Shown here: one piece after another, positions 19,785 to 29,091 of the stretch
Layout of the letters: every line of letters begins with the position of its first letter
How positions within the stretch are numbered: the stretch's first letter is position 1
DNA from: Fundicoccus culcitae
Lineage (GTDB): Bacteria > Bacillota > Bacilli > Lactobacillales > Aerococcaceae
Assembly (NCBI RefSeq): GCF_024661895.1
Contig: NZ_CP102453.1
Span: 2,046,001-2,110,000, forward strand
Reading direction: 5' to 3'
Length of the DNA stretch: 64,000 bases
Notes under the pieces: model-generated
Database searches by the model: none
What the model saw: only the letters and a program-made list of their open reading frames with translations
What the model was told of the DNA's origin: nothing
Program-made: the position numbers and the translations under genes

Positions 19785-20684
19785 ATGTCTGAACAATTGT
19801 CTTTAGGAATTGACATTGGAGGGACAAAGATAGCCATCGCTTTGGTTGATAAGCAAGGAAATATTAGTAACCGCAAAGAGTACTTAAGTGATACAAGAAG
19901 TGATGAGACACTGTTTTTGACTTTAACAAACGGTATTGATGAAGTAATGAATGACTCTGGGCTAACAATTAGAGATTTAAAGGGTTTTGGGATTGGAATA
20001 CCTGGCTTGGTTGATTTAGATAAGGGTGTTGCAGTATTTCAAAATAATTTACCTTGGGAAAATTTCCTGATTGTAAAAAAGTTGAATGAATATTATGGAG
20101 AAACTTTAAATGTAGTAATCGATAATGATGTAAAAATGGCTGCATATGCTGAGTATAAAATGGCAAACTTATTACAGGATGAAGTGTTTACCTATATTAC
20201 TTTATCTACTGGAATTGCAGCAACTACGATTATAAATAATCAAATTCTTAGAGGGAATGGTTTTTCAGGAGAAATTGGTTTAGATCTAATATACAGTGAA
20301 GAAGGTTATCGAACACTTGAAGAAGTAGCTGCTGGGCCAGCGATTCAAAAATTTGTACAAGATAAGTTAGGCGACTATTCGATTACTACAAAGCAAGTTT
20401 TTGAATTATATAAAGAAGGAGATTCAGTAGCTGAAAAGGCGATCAATAAAAGTGTTCATTCAATGGCACTGTCAATTTATTCGCTGATTAATCTTTTAGA
20501 TCCTAAAAAAATTGTTCTAGGTGGAAGTGTCATCTACTATAATCCTTTTTATATCGAATTACTTAAAGATGAATTAAAGAAAATTCTTTTAGACCAGCAG
20601 CATCATATTCTTGATTCGATTTCTGCAACAACTCTTGGAAGAGACAATGGAATTATTGGTGCAGGATTAAAAGTATTCAACTAA
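19785..20684 (+). CDS. ROK-family sugar kinase-like protein without the zinc motif
   Basis: 299 residues. N-terminal ATP-binding GIDIGGTKIAIALVD, catalytic Asp in VIDNDVKMAA, and a C-terminal LDPKKIVLGG adenosine motif. The family's usual zinc site (GEIGH followed by CxCGxxGC) is missing: GEIG is followed by LDLIYSEEG with no Cys. No N-terminal HTH, so a kinase rather than a NagC/XylR repressor. It probably phosphorylates glucose or a related sugar released by the GH1 enzyme. The ATG follows AAAGGAGC. Confidence 0.8.
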   Translation: MSEQLSLGIDIGGTKIAIALVDKQGNISNRKEYLSDTRSDETLFLTLTNGIDEVMNDSGLTIRDLKGFGIGIPGLVDLDKGVAVFQNNLPWENFLIVKKLNEYYGETLNVVIDNDVKMAAYAEYKMANLLQDEVFTYITLSTGIAATTIINNQILRGNGFSGEIGLDLIYSEEGYRTLEEVAAGPAIQKFVQDKLGDYSITTKQVFELYKEGDSVAEKAINKSVHSMALSIYSLINLLDPKKIVLGGSVIYYNPFYIELLKDELKKILLDQQHHILDSISATTLGRDNGIIGAGLKVFN

Positions 20685-20778
20685 AAAACGCAGAATAATT
20701 TAGTTCGATAGACAGTATATAGAAGGTTAGTAAGGGTAAAATAGTTGGATAAATAGGGTAAAAACTAGCCCTAAAGAA

Positions 20779-20830
20779 ATCGCAATTAAAGCAATCAAGT
20801 TCTGATTGCTCATTGCGATTTTTGTTTTGA
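20779..20830 (+). terminator. Terminator of the ROK gene
   Basis: AATCGCAAT/ATTGCGATT outer stem with an inner AGCAATCA/TGATTGCT stem, then TTTTGTTTTG. Confidence 0.85.
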
Positions 20831-21057
20831 AAAGATAAGAAAGTCTTGTATATAAATAAAACTATAGCTCATAACGGCATGTTTTTATGATAAGTGACAA
20901 ATGTCTGATGTATAATAGTTCATCTTAACAGGCGGATTGCTTCAGTTTACGCTTAAGAGAGTCGGATGTTTCCGGCTTCTTTTTTGTAACAAAATTCAAG
21001 TTATTTATTTGAAAGGTTTATGCTATGATAGGAGTAATTTCACTCAAGGAGGTTGCT
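20831..21057 (+). promoter_or_regulatory. Possible short leader RNA or attenuator before the GNAT pair
   Basis: TATAAT at 20911-20916 could start a transcript near 20923. About 60 bases on, a stem (AGTCGGA/TCCGGCT region, 20957-20980) followed by TTTTTT looks like an intrinsic terminator, 70 bp before the first GNAT gene. I recognise no riboswitch class. It may be a short RNA or an attenuated leader. Confidence 0.35.
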
Positions 21058-21579
21058 ATGGAATTACAACGCGTCCATACAAATGAATTTACAGCCATTC
21101 AGTTGTTTTACCATCAATTAATCGAGATGATGGAGGGCTCACCCTATCTACCGGGTTGGGAAAAAGACATTTACCCATCTGATGAGATGCTACATGATGC
21201 GCTCAACAAACACGAATTATATGCGGTTGAAATCAATGGCACATATGTAGCTGCCATGATTATGAATCATGATTATAATGAAGGTTACAAGAAAGCCAAT
21301 TGGGCAATCACGGCCAAGGATAATGAAGTCACCGTGATTCATGCCTTGGGGATACTCCCCACCCATCAAGGCCAAGGGTTAGCCAAGTTCCTAGTTCAAG
21401 AAGCAATCACACGCGCTCAGCAAAATCACCAAAAAGCGATACGCCTAGATGTGCTTGCTAGCAATCTTCCTGCCCATAAGCTCTATACGTCACTTGGTTT
21501 CAAACTAATCGACACTGTCCAAATGTTTTATGAAGATACCGGCTGGACGGACTACCTCTTATACGAGTATGTTTTATAA
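21058..21579 (+). CDS. GNAT-family N-acetyltransferase, copy 1
   Basis: 173 residues. GNAT fold with the acetyl-CoA loop in LPTHQGQGLAKFLV (Q/RxxGxG/A type) and a C-terminal LYTSLGFKLID beta-strand motif. The start at 21058 follows AAGGAGG. A second copy of equal length follows, so the pair is a tandem duplication. The substrate is unknown; the motif set fits small-molecule or amino-group acetylation. Confidence 0.85.
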   Translation: MELQRVHTNEFTAIQLFYHQLIEMMEGSPYLPGWEKDIYPSDEMLHDALNKHELYAVEINGTYVAAMIMNHDYNEGYKKANWAITAKDNEVTVIHALGILPTHQGQGLAKFLVQEAITRAQQNHQKAIRLDVLASNLPAHKLYTSLGFKLIDTVQMFYEDTGWTDYLLYEYVL

Positions 21580-21581
21580 AA

Positions 21582-21596
21582 TAAATATCACTGCCT
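21582..21596 (+). repeat. Dispersed 15-mer, exact copy after GNAT copy 1
   Basis: AATAAATATCACTGC, two bases after the TAA stop of GNAT copy 1, on the coding strand. Confidence 0.85.
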
Positions 21597-21625
21597 GAAC
21601 GGTTCACATGATGAAGGAGATCCCT

Positions 21626-22147
21626 ATGCAATTACGACGTTTAAACACCGATGACTTTTTAGCCATCCAGTCACTTTACCATCAATTAATCGACATGATG
21701 GAAGGGTCGCCCTACATACCGGGTTGGGAAAAAGGCGTGTATCCTTCAGACAAACTATTGCTAGGTGCCCTCAACAAAGAAGAACTCTATGCCGTAGAAG
21801 TTGAGGGGATTTATGTGGCGGCTTTGATCATAAACCATGAATACAACGAAGGATACAAAGAAGTCGTCTGGGACATCGATGCAAAAGATGAGGAGATTAC
21901 CGTTATTCATGCTTTGGCTGTGTTGCCAACCTATCATGGAAAAGGGTTAGCCACTTTTCTCGTCCAAGAAGTCATTCGTTTGGCAAAAGCCACCCATCAA
22001 AAAGTCGTCCGAATGGATGTCTTAGCTAGCAATCTACCCGCCCAACGACTCTACACAAAATTAGGTTTTAAATTAATTGACACGACACATATGTTCTATG
22101 AAGGCATCGGATGGACAGATTACTTAATGTACGAATACGCCCTCTAA
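21626..22147 (+). CDS. GNAT-family N-acetyltransferase, copy 2
   Basis: 173 residues, the same length as copy 1 and similar throughout (SLYHQLIDMMEGSPYIPGWEKGVYPSD; LPTYHGKGLATFLV acetyl-CoA loop; C-terminal GWTDYLMYEY). The start at 21626 follows AAGGAG. Lies 46 bp after copy 1, probably co-transcribed. Differences cluster between the motifs, so the substrates may have diverged. Confidence 0.85.
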   Translation: MQLRRLNTDDFLAIQSLYHQLIDMMEGSPYIPGWEKGVYPSDKLLLGALNKEELYAVEVEGIYVAALIINHEYNEGYKEVVWDIDAKDEEITVIHALAVLPTYHGKGLATFLVQEVIRLAKATHQKVVRMDVLASNLPAQRLYTKLGFKLIDTTHMFYEGIGWTDYLMYEYAL

Positions 22148-22157
22148 AATAAAAAGC

Positions 22158-22223
22158 CGCATGTTTATAATTATCGTGTGTCGGTCCGTCCTTTACTCGA
22201 TAATTAAAAACATGCGATTTTAT
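22158..22223. terminator. Long hairpin between convergent genes
   Basis: CGCATGTTT.AATTATCG pairs with CGATAATT.AAACATGCG around a loop of about 24 bases, followed by ATTTTAT. It ends the GNAT unit and may also serve pdxK from the other side. Confidence 0.75.
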
Positions 22224-22243
22224 GTAGCACCACCTACGTCTCA

Positions 22244-22258
22244 GCAGTGGTATTTATT
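22244..22258 (-). repeat. Dispersed 15-mer, exact copy at the pdxK stop
   Basis: On the minus strand AATAAATACCACTGC. Its first two A are the last two bases of the TAA stop of the pyridoxal kinase gene, so the motif runs directly off the stop on the coding strand. Confidence 0.85.
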
Positions 22259-23120
22259 ATAAAGCGTCACGCATGGCTTGGATTTCATTGGCAAATTGCG
22301 GAATAATCGGTTCAAAATAAATCCCAAGTTTTTGGTCACGGTCAACTTTCATGCTATGTTGAATGGCCAATTCCATATACGGCGTGCTTTTCTTGACCGC
22401 ATCGAGAACCGTATCGCCCAACAAATAGTAAGCCATAATTAAACTAACGGACAAGTCGCCGATCCCTTTAAACCAAGTGTCAAATTTTTGGTGCATCACA
22501 TATTGCGGTTCTTCACCTGGGGTATAAACATAGTAACCAATGGTTTCTTCCCCATCATGGACTTCACCATTAGAAACCCCCGTTAAAACAACATTCTTAG
22601 CGCCTAAATCAACTAAACCTTGGCAAATTTTAGGATAGTCTTCAGTTGAAAGATCTTCAGAGAAAGGATAATCCGTAATGAGACAGGCTTCAGTTAAATT
22701 TGGGACAATAATATCAGCATATTTAACCAATTTACGGAATTTTTCAGGGAAATCTTCTGAAAAACCTGCGTATAATTTACCAAAATCCGCCATAATGGGA
22801 TCAATGATAACTGGCAAATCGTAATCGACTTTTTCTAAGTAGTCAATGACCGTGTCAATTTGCTTAGAATCCGCAAAGTAACCCGTTAAACAACCACGAA
22901 ATTGAACATTCATGTCATACCAATGATTTAAAATTTCGTCAAAAGATTCATTTAGATAATGTTTAATCAAACCAGGATAACCTAAAGTATGAGTCGACAA
23001 AATCAATGTCGGCAGTAAGCCCACCTCAAATTGGGCTGCTTCCAAAATCGGTAAATTCGACATGCCAGCCACTTTAGCGACACCGGGTAAATCATTAATA
23101 ACTAGTACTTGATTGCTCAT
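22257..23120 (-). CDS. Pyridoxal/pyridoxamine kinase, ribokinase-like (PdxK/PdxY type)
   Basis: 287 residues. The ribokinase-fold vitamin kinase pattern is visible: N-terminal VLVINDLPGVAKVAG, mid VIIDPIMAD, VPNLTEACLIT, and a GxGD-type catalytic region in FKGIGDLS (Asp base). It phosphorylates B6 vitamers to the cofactor form. The ATG follows GAGGAGTA. Close relatives include hydroxymethylpyrimidine kinases, but the PNLTEAC motif and length favour the B6 kinase. Divergent from ctsR. Confidence 0.8.
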   Translation of the reverse strand: MSNQVLVINDLPGVAKVAGMSNLPILEAAQFEVGLLPTLILSTHTLGYPGLIKHYLNESFDEILNHWYDMNVQFRGCLTGYFADSKQIDTVIDYLEKVDYDLPVIIDPIMADFGKLYAGFSEDFPEKFRKLVKYADIIVPNLTEACLITDYPFSEDLSTEDYPKICQGLVDLGAKNVVLTGVSNGEVHDGEETIGYYVYTPGEEPQYVMHQKFDTWFKGIGDLSVSLIMAYYLLGDTVLDAVKKSTPYMELAIQHSMKVDRDQKLGIYFEPIIPQFANEIQAMRDAL

Positions 23121-23185
23121 AATACTCCTCCTCTTTTTTACAACACTTAGTATAGCACAAAAACAACCTTCTGAACAGTTTTTTG

Positions 23186-23200
23186 AATAAATATCTCTGC
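23186..23200 (+). repeat. Dispersed 15-mer, exact copy between pdxK and ctsR
   Basis: AATAAATATCTCTGC in the shared upstream region of divergent pdxK and ctsR, about 60 bp upstream of the ctsR -10 box. Here it is not next to a stop codon. Confidence 0.8.
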
Positions 23201-23239
23201 AACGTTCAAATATTTATTTGAATTAATTGCTAAAAACTA

Positions 23240-23285
23240 TTTACAATTTGCATAGGATGGTGTATAATAGTCAAAGATAGTCAAT
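23240..23285 (+). promoter_or_regulatory. ctsR-clpC promoter with CtsR box
   Basis: TTTACA (23240-23245), a 16-bp spacer and a TATAAT-type -10 (23262-23267). A directly repeated heptad (AGTCAAA, three bases, AGTCAAT; 23269-23285) matches the CtsR operator RGTCAAANANRGTCAAA with one deviation. CtsR should repress its own operon until heat stress. Confidence 0.85.
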
Positions 23286-23308
23286 GTTAAGAAAAAGGAG
23301 GGGTAAAA

Positions 23309-23776
23309 GTGTCGCAAAGAAACATGTCAGATATCATTGAAGCATATCTGAAGGGTTTTTTGAAACATCAAGAACACATTGAAATTAAACGCAGTGATGT
23401 GGCAGAACATTTTGACTGTGTACCTTCACAAATTAATTATGTCATCAACACACGTTTTACCCAAGAACACGGCTATTTAGTTGAAAGTAAACGCGGAGGC
23501 GGCGGCTATATTCGTATTTTGAAAATCCATTTAGTGGATCAAGCGGATCAAATTGATCAATTAAAAGATCTTGTTGGTCAAAAGATTAGTCAACGTAACA
23601 GTGTTAATCTAATTCAGACTTTATACGACCGTGAAATTATTACTAAGCGTGAAGCCACAATGATTTTAGCGATAACCGAAAAATCCGTTTTACAAACATA
23701 TACCGATCAAGAACAAGAACTCAGAGCAACCATTTTGAATACGTTTTTTGATCAATTAAAATATACAGACAAATAA
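23309..23776 (+). CDS. ctsR: CtsR, repressor of class III heat-shock genes
   Basis: 155 residues. An N-terminal winged HTH with the basic glycine-rich wing SKRGGGGYIRI, followed by a C-terminal dimerisation/McsB-binding part. It represses clp genes at normal temperature. Start GTG at 23309 after AAAGGAGGGG. clpC follows after 14 bp without mcsA and mcsB, as in many Lactobacillales. A CtsR box lies in its promoter. Confidence 0.95.
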   Translation: MSQRNMSDIIEAYLKGFLKHQEHIEIKRSDVAEHFDCVPSQINYVINTRFTQEHGYLVESKRGGGGYIRILKIHLVDQADQIDQLKDLVGQKISQRNSVNLIQTLYDREIITKREATMILAITEKSVLQTYTDQEQELRATILNTFFDQLKYTDK

Positions 23777-23790
23777 GAGGTGAACAATTT

Positions 23791-26268
23791 ATGTTTGAAG
23801 AATTATTTACAGATAGTGCCCGCCAGGTCATGATATTTGCTGCTGAGCAGGCCTATTACTTACGTCACCAAGCAGTTGGAACCGAGCATATTCTACTTGG
23901 TTTAGCGCGTGAAGAAACAGGGATTGCTGGGAAAGCCTTACGTAGTGTAGGAGCAACTTACCAAGCCCTATTAATTGAATTGGAAGCCATCCATGGCAAA
24001 ACCGCTTCACCACGCACTGAAGGTGAAGTTGTTATTCCCTATTCACCACGTGCCAAAAAAGTCATTATGAATGCATCCAATGACGCCAAACGTCTCGGTG
24101 CAGCAAAAGTAGGAACCGAACATTTATTATTAGGTTTATTAAAAGAAGAAATTTTAGCGACTGTCCTATTGAAAAACTTAGGCATTGATATTAACGAATT
24201 GCGTAAAACCGTTTATGAATTGATTGGCGTTGCTCAATCTAATGAAAGAACCGGCGCGCAAAACCTAGGTCGTCAAGCAGGGCGTCAAAGTAGAAATCAA
24301 GCAGAAACGCAATCAAACACACCAACGTTAGATTCTGTTGCGCGAGATTTAACCCAATTAGCTCGTGAAAATAAATTGGATCCATTGATTGGACGTTCTA
24401 AAGAAGTCCATCGTATGGTTCAAATTATCAGTCGTCGTTCAAAAAATAACCCGGTCTTAGTGGGTGAACCTGGTGTGGGTAAAACAGCTATTGTTGAAGG
24501 ACTCGCTCAACGTATGGTTTCTGGTGAAGTGCCTGAAGATATCGCAAGAAAACGTCTTATGATGTTGGATATGGGTTCTTTAGTTGCTGGAACGAAATAT
24601 CGTGGGGAATTTGAAGAACGCATGAAGAAAATCATCGATGAGATTACCAATGATGGGGAAGTTATCTTATTCATTGATGAGTTGCATACTTTAATCGGTG
24701 CCGGAGGAGCAGAAGGTTCCATTGATGCCTCAAACATCTTAAAACCAGCCCTTGCGCGGGGTGAAATCCAAACAATTGGTGCAACGACTTTAGATGAGTA
24801 TCAAAAACATATTGAAAAAGATGCCGCTTTGGAACGTCGTTTCTCACGTGTCATGGTTGAGGAACCAACCCAAGAAGAATCGATTCAAATTATCGATGGA
24901 CTTAAAGGTCGTTATGAAGATCACCATCAAGTAGATATTACGGAAGATGCCGTTTTAGCAGCCGTTAAATTAAGTTCACGCTACATGACAGGTAGACGCT
25001 TACCGGATAAAGCGGTTGACTTGATTGATGAAGCCGCTGCTAAAGTGCGCATCGATGAATCAATGGACAGCTTAACCGTTAGCAATCTTGAACGTCAATT
25101 GAGTGACATAGCAGATCGCAAAGAAAAAGCCATTTTAAGTCGTGAATTTGAACGTGCCGCAAGCTTACGTGAAGAAGAACAAGCCGTTGAAACAGCCATC
25201 CAAACAGCGACTGAAAAAGAAAAAGAAGAAGAAGTTGAACCTGTTCGCTTACAAGTAACTGGAGAAGATGTTGCTGAAGTTGTTGCCTTAGCGACTGGCG
25301 TTCCGGTTCGTCAAATGGACACTAAGGAAGCGGACCGTTTAATTAACCTTGAAGAAGAATTGCATAAACGTGTCATTGGTCAAGACGAAGCCGTTAAAGC
25401 TGTGTCACGTGCCATCCGTCGTGCCCGTTCTGGCTTGAAGAGCCCAGGCCGTCCAATTGGTTCCTTCCTATTCTTAGGACCAACTGGAGTTGGTAAAACC
25501 GAGTTAGCCAAAACCATTGCCGAATCTATGTTTGGTAGTGAAGATAACATGATTCGTGTGGACATGTCTGAGTACATGGAAAAACACAGTGTGTCTCGTT
25601 TAGTCGGCTCACCTCCAGGTTATGTGGGATATGATGAAGCTGGTCAATTAACAGAAAAAGTCCGTAACAAACCATACAGCGTTATTTTATTCGATGAGAT
25701 TGAAAAAGCCCATCCAGATGTTTTCAATATCTTATTGCAAGTATTTGATGATGGACACTTAACAGACGGTAAAGGACGTAAAGTCGATTTCCGTAATACC
25801 ATCATTATTATGACATCGAATATTGGTGCGACAGCCCTACGTGATGAAAAATCCGTTGGTTTTGGTGCTGTTAATGTTAAAGATGACTTTAATGCGATGG
25901 AAAAACGTATTCGAGAAGAATTGAAGAAAGTTTTCCGTCCAGAATTCCTTAACCGGATTGATGAAACCGTCGTATTCCACCCATTATCTAAAGAAGATAT
26001 CCGCAAAGTTGTTCGTTTGCATGCGCAAGATGTTGTGAAACGTCTCGAAGATCTCGAAATTGAAGCACGCGTAACCGATACAGCCGTTGATATTATCGCC
26101 GAAGCCGGATATGACCCAGAATATGGTGCCCGTCCAATTCGTCGTGCGATTCAAAAACAAATTGAGGATACTTTGAGTGAAATGATGCTGAACGGCGAAA
26201 TCGAACTGGGTGACCGCATCACCATCGGTGGTCGCAGTGGTGCCATTAACATCGCACACCGCAAATAA
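23791..26268 (+). CDS. clpC: ClpC, AAA+ unfoldase of the Clp protease
   Basis: 825 residues. Two Clp_N repeats (residues ~1-145), NBD1 with Walker A GEPGVGKTA, a UVR/M-domain coiled region (about 420-460, AILSREFERAASLREEE), NBD2 with GPTGVGKTE and Walker B VILFDEIEKAHPDV, and a C-terminal ClpB_D2-small domain. It unfolds substrates for ClpP with adaptors such as MecA. In the ctsR operon. The core dispersed motif (26273) lies just after its stop. Confidence 0.95.
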   Translation: MFEELFTDSARQVMIFAAEQAYYLRHQAVGTEHILLGLAREETGIAGKALRSVGATYQALLIELEAIHGKTASPRTEGEVVIPYSPRAKKVIMNASNDAKRLGAAKVGTEHLLLGLLKEEILATVLLKNLGIDINELRKTVYELIGVAQSNERTGAQNLGRQAGRQSRNQAETQSNTPTLDSVARDLTQLARENKLDPLIGRSKEVHRMVQIISRRSKNNPVLVGEPGVGKTAIVEGLAQRMVSGEVPEDIARKRLMMLDMGSLVAGTKYRGEFEERMKKIIDEITNDGEVILFIDELHTLIGAGGAEGSIDASNILKPALARGEIQTIGATTLDEYQKHIEKDAALERRFSRVMVEEPTQEESIQIIDGLKGRYEDHHQVDITEDAVLAAVKLSSRYMTGRRLPDKAVDLIDEAAAKVRIDESMDSLTVSNLERQLSDIADRKEKAILSREFERAASLREEEQAVETAIQTATEKEKEEEVEPVRLQVTGEDVAEVVALATGVPVRQMDTKEADRLINLEEELHKRVIGQDEAVKAVSRAIRRARSGLKSPGRPIGSFLFLGPTGVGKTELAKTIAESMFGSEDNMIRVDMSEYMEKHSVSRLVGSPPGYVGYDEAGQLTEKVRNKPYSVILFDEIEKAHPDVFNILLQVFDDGHLTDGKGRKVDFRNTIIIMTSNIGATALRDEKSVGFGAVNVKDDFNAMEKRIREELKKVFRPEFLNRIDETVVFHPLSKEDIRKVVRLHAQDVVKRLEDLEIEARVTDTAVDIIAEAGYDPEYGARPIRRAIQKQIEDTLSEMMLNGEIELGDRITIGGRSGAINIAHRK

Positions 26269-26409
26269 TCCAAATAAATATCGCTAATTCTTTCAAAATT
26301 TCTGCTTTCTAAAAGGCGTATTAATTTAATCTAATCAAAGGATATGCTATACTAGGTTTACACTAAAAGAGCAAGTTATTGCTACAAAATTGTGTAAGGA
26401 GGAAATCAA

Positions 26410-26745
26410 ATGAAAGATCATTGGGGAAAGATTTTATTAGGATCAGCGGTTGTTGTTGCAGGTGTTTCACTATTCTTGTATTTTGATGAAACAGCTCGTG
26501 AAAAAGTTGAAGGTGTTCTAAATCGTGAAAGAGCCAAAATGTTTGTTAAACATCGCTTAAACGGCTCAGATGCTATGGTAAGTGCCGTTGATAGCCTTTC
26601 TGATACTGAAATTAATACACTCATGAAAGTAATGAATTCAACGAGTAAAGCCAAAGATAAAGCTAGCGATACTTTCTCAGATATTATGGACAAAGCTAAA
26701 GAAGTAACTTCTGACGTTACACACAAAGTGACCGATATGTTCTAA
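26410..26745 (+). CDS. Small membrane-anchored protein, YtxH-like
   Basis: 111 residues. One N-terminal membrane helix (ILLGSAVVVAGVSLFLYF) followed by a charged, Lys/Asp-rich helical tail with repeated AKDK/AKEV heptads. This architecture resembles the YtxH general-stress family, but I cannot confirm homology. ATG after AAGGAGG. It has its own strong terminator. Function unknown. Confidence 0.65.
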   Translation: MKDHWGKILLGSAVVVAGVSLFLYFDETAREKVEGVLNRERAKMFVKHRLNGSDAMVSAVDSLSDTEINTLMKVMNSTSKAKDKASDTFSDIMDKAKEVTSDVTHKVTDMF

Positions 26746-26749
26746 CAAA

Positions 26750-26799
26750 AAAAGTGCTGTACCAGCTCCTAATAGGAGTTGGTACAGCACTTTTTTTTG
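26750..26799 (+). terminator. Strong terminator
   Basis: Nearly perfect 19-bp stem AAGTGCTGTACCAGCTCC/GGAGTTGGTACAGCACTT, 5-base loop, then eight T. Confidence 0.95.
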
Positions 26800-26851
26800 T
26801 GGACTTTTTTCAAAATAGGCACCGCCAGTTGGCTGGTTTCAGGGGTATTTA

Positions 26852-27751
26852 TTAGAGGGGTTTGGCGTCGAATTCTTTTTCAACGGCTTCGATTAGTTTA
26901 GCGTTGAAGTTCAACTGGGCAGGGATCTGATCGGTTTCGTTGTTTAAAACCAGATTGATGTAGAACAACGGGCTGTCTTTGAGTGGGATGGCGATAATAT
27001 CCGTTCGATCTTTTACAAGGGTATCAATCATCAAGCCAACACGGATACCGGAGGCGATGATGGAATGGGCGGTTGGGATTTCATCGGTATACAGAACATT
27101 GGTCGTATCGATGTTATTTTCTGATGCCCATTTTGTAAAGAGTTTATGATGCAAATAGCCTTTAGATAAAGATAGGAAGCTCTGGCCAGCGAGTTGTTCG
27201 GCTGAGATTTCACTGTATTTGGCTAAAGGGTGGGTGGTGGACACACAAACAGAGAGCGGCTTGGCATCAATTTCATATTGCGTCAACCAGCGTTCATGCA
27301 AGGGTGAGCCGTCTAAGCCAACAATGGCAGCTGGGACTTTGCGTGTACGGATAAGTTGTAACATTTCATCGGAACTTTCTTCTTCAACCAATTTTAAATC
27401 GGAAATAAATTCAGTTAGATAAGGCAAAATGCGCGTAAAATAAGCGCCCCCGATGGTTGGTAAGAATCCAAAGTAGACATTTTGTGAATTAAGGTTAGCA
27501 ATCTCAGTCTTGGTATTGTTAAACAGATTTAACATTTCGATGGTTCTTTGGTAGAGAAGTTGCCCTGAAGGGGTGATTTGAATGTGCTTGGTTGATCGAT
27601 TCCGTTTAATTAAGGTTGAATTAAACTCATCTTCTAACCGTTTTAGGGCGATGGAAATGGATGGCTGAGATACGAAAAAATGCTCAGCAGTTTTCGTGAA
27701 ACTCAGGCTTTCGGCTAAGTATTTGAAGTATTCTAAGTCTCTTAAGTTCAT
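26852..27751 (-). CDS. LysR-family transcriptional regulator
   Basis: 299 residues. N-terminal winged HTH (LRDLEYFKYLAESLSFTKTAEHFFVSQPSISIALKRLE) and a C-terminal periplasmic-binding-protein-like effector domain. Divergent from lrgA with a ~200-bp shared region, which suggests it controls the lrgAB-lactate oxidase genes, as CidR-type LysR proteins do for cid/lrg operons. The effector is inferred to be a metabolite of pyruvate, lactate or acetate metabolism. A core dispersed motif (26842-26853, minus strand) begins on its TAA stop. Confidence 0.85.
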   Translation of the reverse strand: MNLRDLEYFKYLAESLSFTKTAEHFFVSQPSISIALKRLEDEFNSTLIKRNRSTKHIQITPSGQLLYQRTIEMLNLFNNTKTEIANLNSQNVYFGFLPTIGGAYFTRILPYLTEFISDLKLVEEESSDEMLQLIRTRKVPAAIVGLDGSPLHERWLTQYEIDAKPLSVCVSTTHPLAKYSEISAEQLAGQSFLSLSKGYLHHKLFTKWASENNIDTTNVLYTDEIPTAHSIIASGIRVGLMIDTLVKDRTDIIAIPLKDSPLFYINLVLNNETDQIPAQLNFNAKLIEAVEKEFDAKPL

Positions 27752-27961
27752 GATTGACCTCCAATATGTTATCTATAAATTATTTATATGGTATGATAAT
27801 GAAGCTATATTTTGATATGGGGATAAATATGATATATTGGATGCAAGTTGAAAAAACGTTTTCAGTCCAATATGGCTATTGTAATTATAACATAAGTCAA
27901 AAGGAATGGCAGTAATATTAGATTTTTTAGATAAAATGTTATAGGAGAAAGGTTGATTTTG

Positions 27962-28351
27962 ATGAAGATATATAAACAGCTATTTTGGATTTTTCTGTTT
28001 TCGTTCGCAGGTGAGGTGTTTTCGATACTGCTTAAGAATTGGATTGCCATCCCTGGCAGTGTGATTGGGATGGTGCTCTTATTTCTAGCTCTTCACTATA
28101 AATGGATTAAGATTGAGCAGGTTGAAACGGTAGGGTCGTTTTTAACCGATAATATGGCAATTTTGTTTGTCCCTGCAGGGGTTGGTTTGATGACTAACTT
28201 TGATGTCTTGGGTGATATTTGGTGGCAATTAATTTTAATTATTCTTGTGACGACGGTGTTGATGATGGGATTTGTTGGACGCACTGTACAAAGCTTAAAA
28301 GCTAAAACAGAAGCCAAGGATTTAAATCAAGTTTCTGGGAAGGAGGATTAA
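27962..28351 (+). CDS. lrgA: LrgA/CidA-family holin-like membrane protein
   Basis: About 129 residues, four hydrophobic segments, with the family motif NWIAIPGSVIGMVLLFLAL. LrgA/CidA proteins form membrane oligomers linked to murein hydrolase control and, in some streptococci, pyruvate flux. ATG at 27962 after AGGAGAAAGG (a TTG three codons upstream is also possible). lrgB starts one base after its stop, so translation is likely coupled. Confidence 0.85.
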   Translation: MKIYKQLFWIFLFSFAGEVFSILLKNWIAIPGSVIGMVLLFLALHYKWIKIEQVETVGSFLTDNMAILFVPAGVGLMTNFDVLGDIWWQLILIILVTTVLMMGFVGRTVQSLKAKTEAKDLNQVSGKED

Positions 28352-28352
28352 G

Positions 28353-29066
28353 ATGAGTACGCTTTTACCTATTTTAGAAACCCCTTATTTTGGAATTTTT
28401 ATGACATTTTTGTTTTATTTAATTGGGGATAAATTATATAAACGTTGGCCGATTCCTATTTTTAATCCTTTAATCTTCGCAATTATTGCCATTATCATTG
28501 TGTTACTTTTAGGCGATATTCCTTATGAAACGTTTAATAAAGGCGGCCAGCACATTAACTTACTAATAACACCTGCAACGGTGGCTTTAGCTATCAAGCT
28601 GGAGAAAAACTTTATTTATTTGAAACGTTACTATAAGTCGATTCTTACGGGGATTGTCTTAGGTGTTTTATTCCATTCCGTGATGGTGATTGGTTTTGCT
28701 TTATTATTCCGTTTTGACGGGCAGTTAGCAGCTACCTTATTCCCTAAATCGATAACGACGGCCATTGCCGTTGGGATTTCTGAATCAATGGGCGGAATCG
28801 TGTCGCTGACAGTTGCTACGGTGGTATTTACAGGTATTCTTGGAGCATTGGTGGCCCCATCGGTCTTTAAGTGGTTTAAAATTGATGATCCTGTTGCTCA
28901 AGGGGTCGCGCTTGGAGCAAGTTCGCATGCCATGGGGACGACTAAAGCCATTGAAATGGGCGAAGTACAAGGGGCAATGTCTAGTTTGTCGATTGTTGTT
29001 ACCGGGATTGTGGTTGTTATCGCAGCACCTATCGGGCAAATGGTTATTAATGCGTTATTTAATTAA
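28353..29066 (+). CDS. lrgB: LrgB/CidB-family membrane protein
   Basis: 237 residues, six or more membrane helices, with the LrgB signatures PATVALAIKL and GASSHAMGTTKAIEMGE. It works with LrgA. ATG after AAGGAGGA, next to lrgA, with the oxidase gene 25 bp downstream. The linkage to lactate oxidase favours a role in pyruvate or lactate movement or redox control over simple lysis control. Confidence 0.92.
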   Translation: MSTLLPILETPYFGIFMTFLFYLIGDKLYKRWPIPIFNPLIFAIIAIIIVLLLGDIPYETFNKGGQHINLLITPATVALAIKLEKNFIYLKRYYKSILTGIVLGVLFHSVMVIGFALLFRFDGQLAATLFPKSITTAIAVGISESMGGIVSLTVATVVFTGILGALVAPSVFKWFKIDDPVAQGVALGASSHAMGTTKAIEMGEVQGAMSSLSIVVTGIVVVIAAPIGQMVINALFN

Positions 29067-29091
29067 ATAAATTAATTATAGGGGGAAGAAG

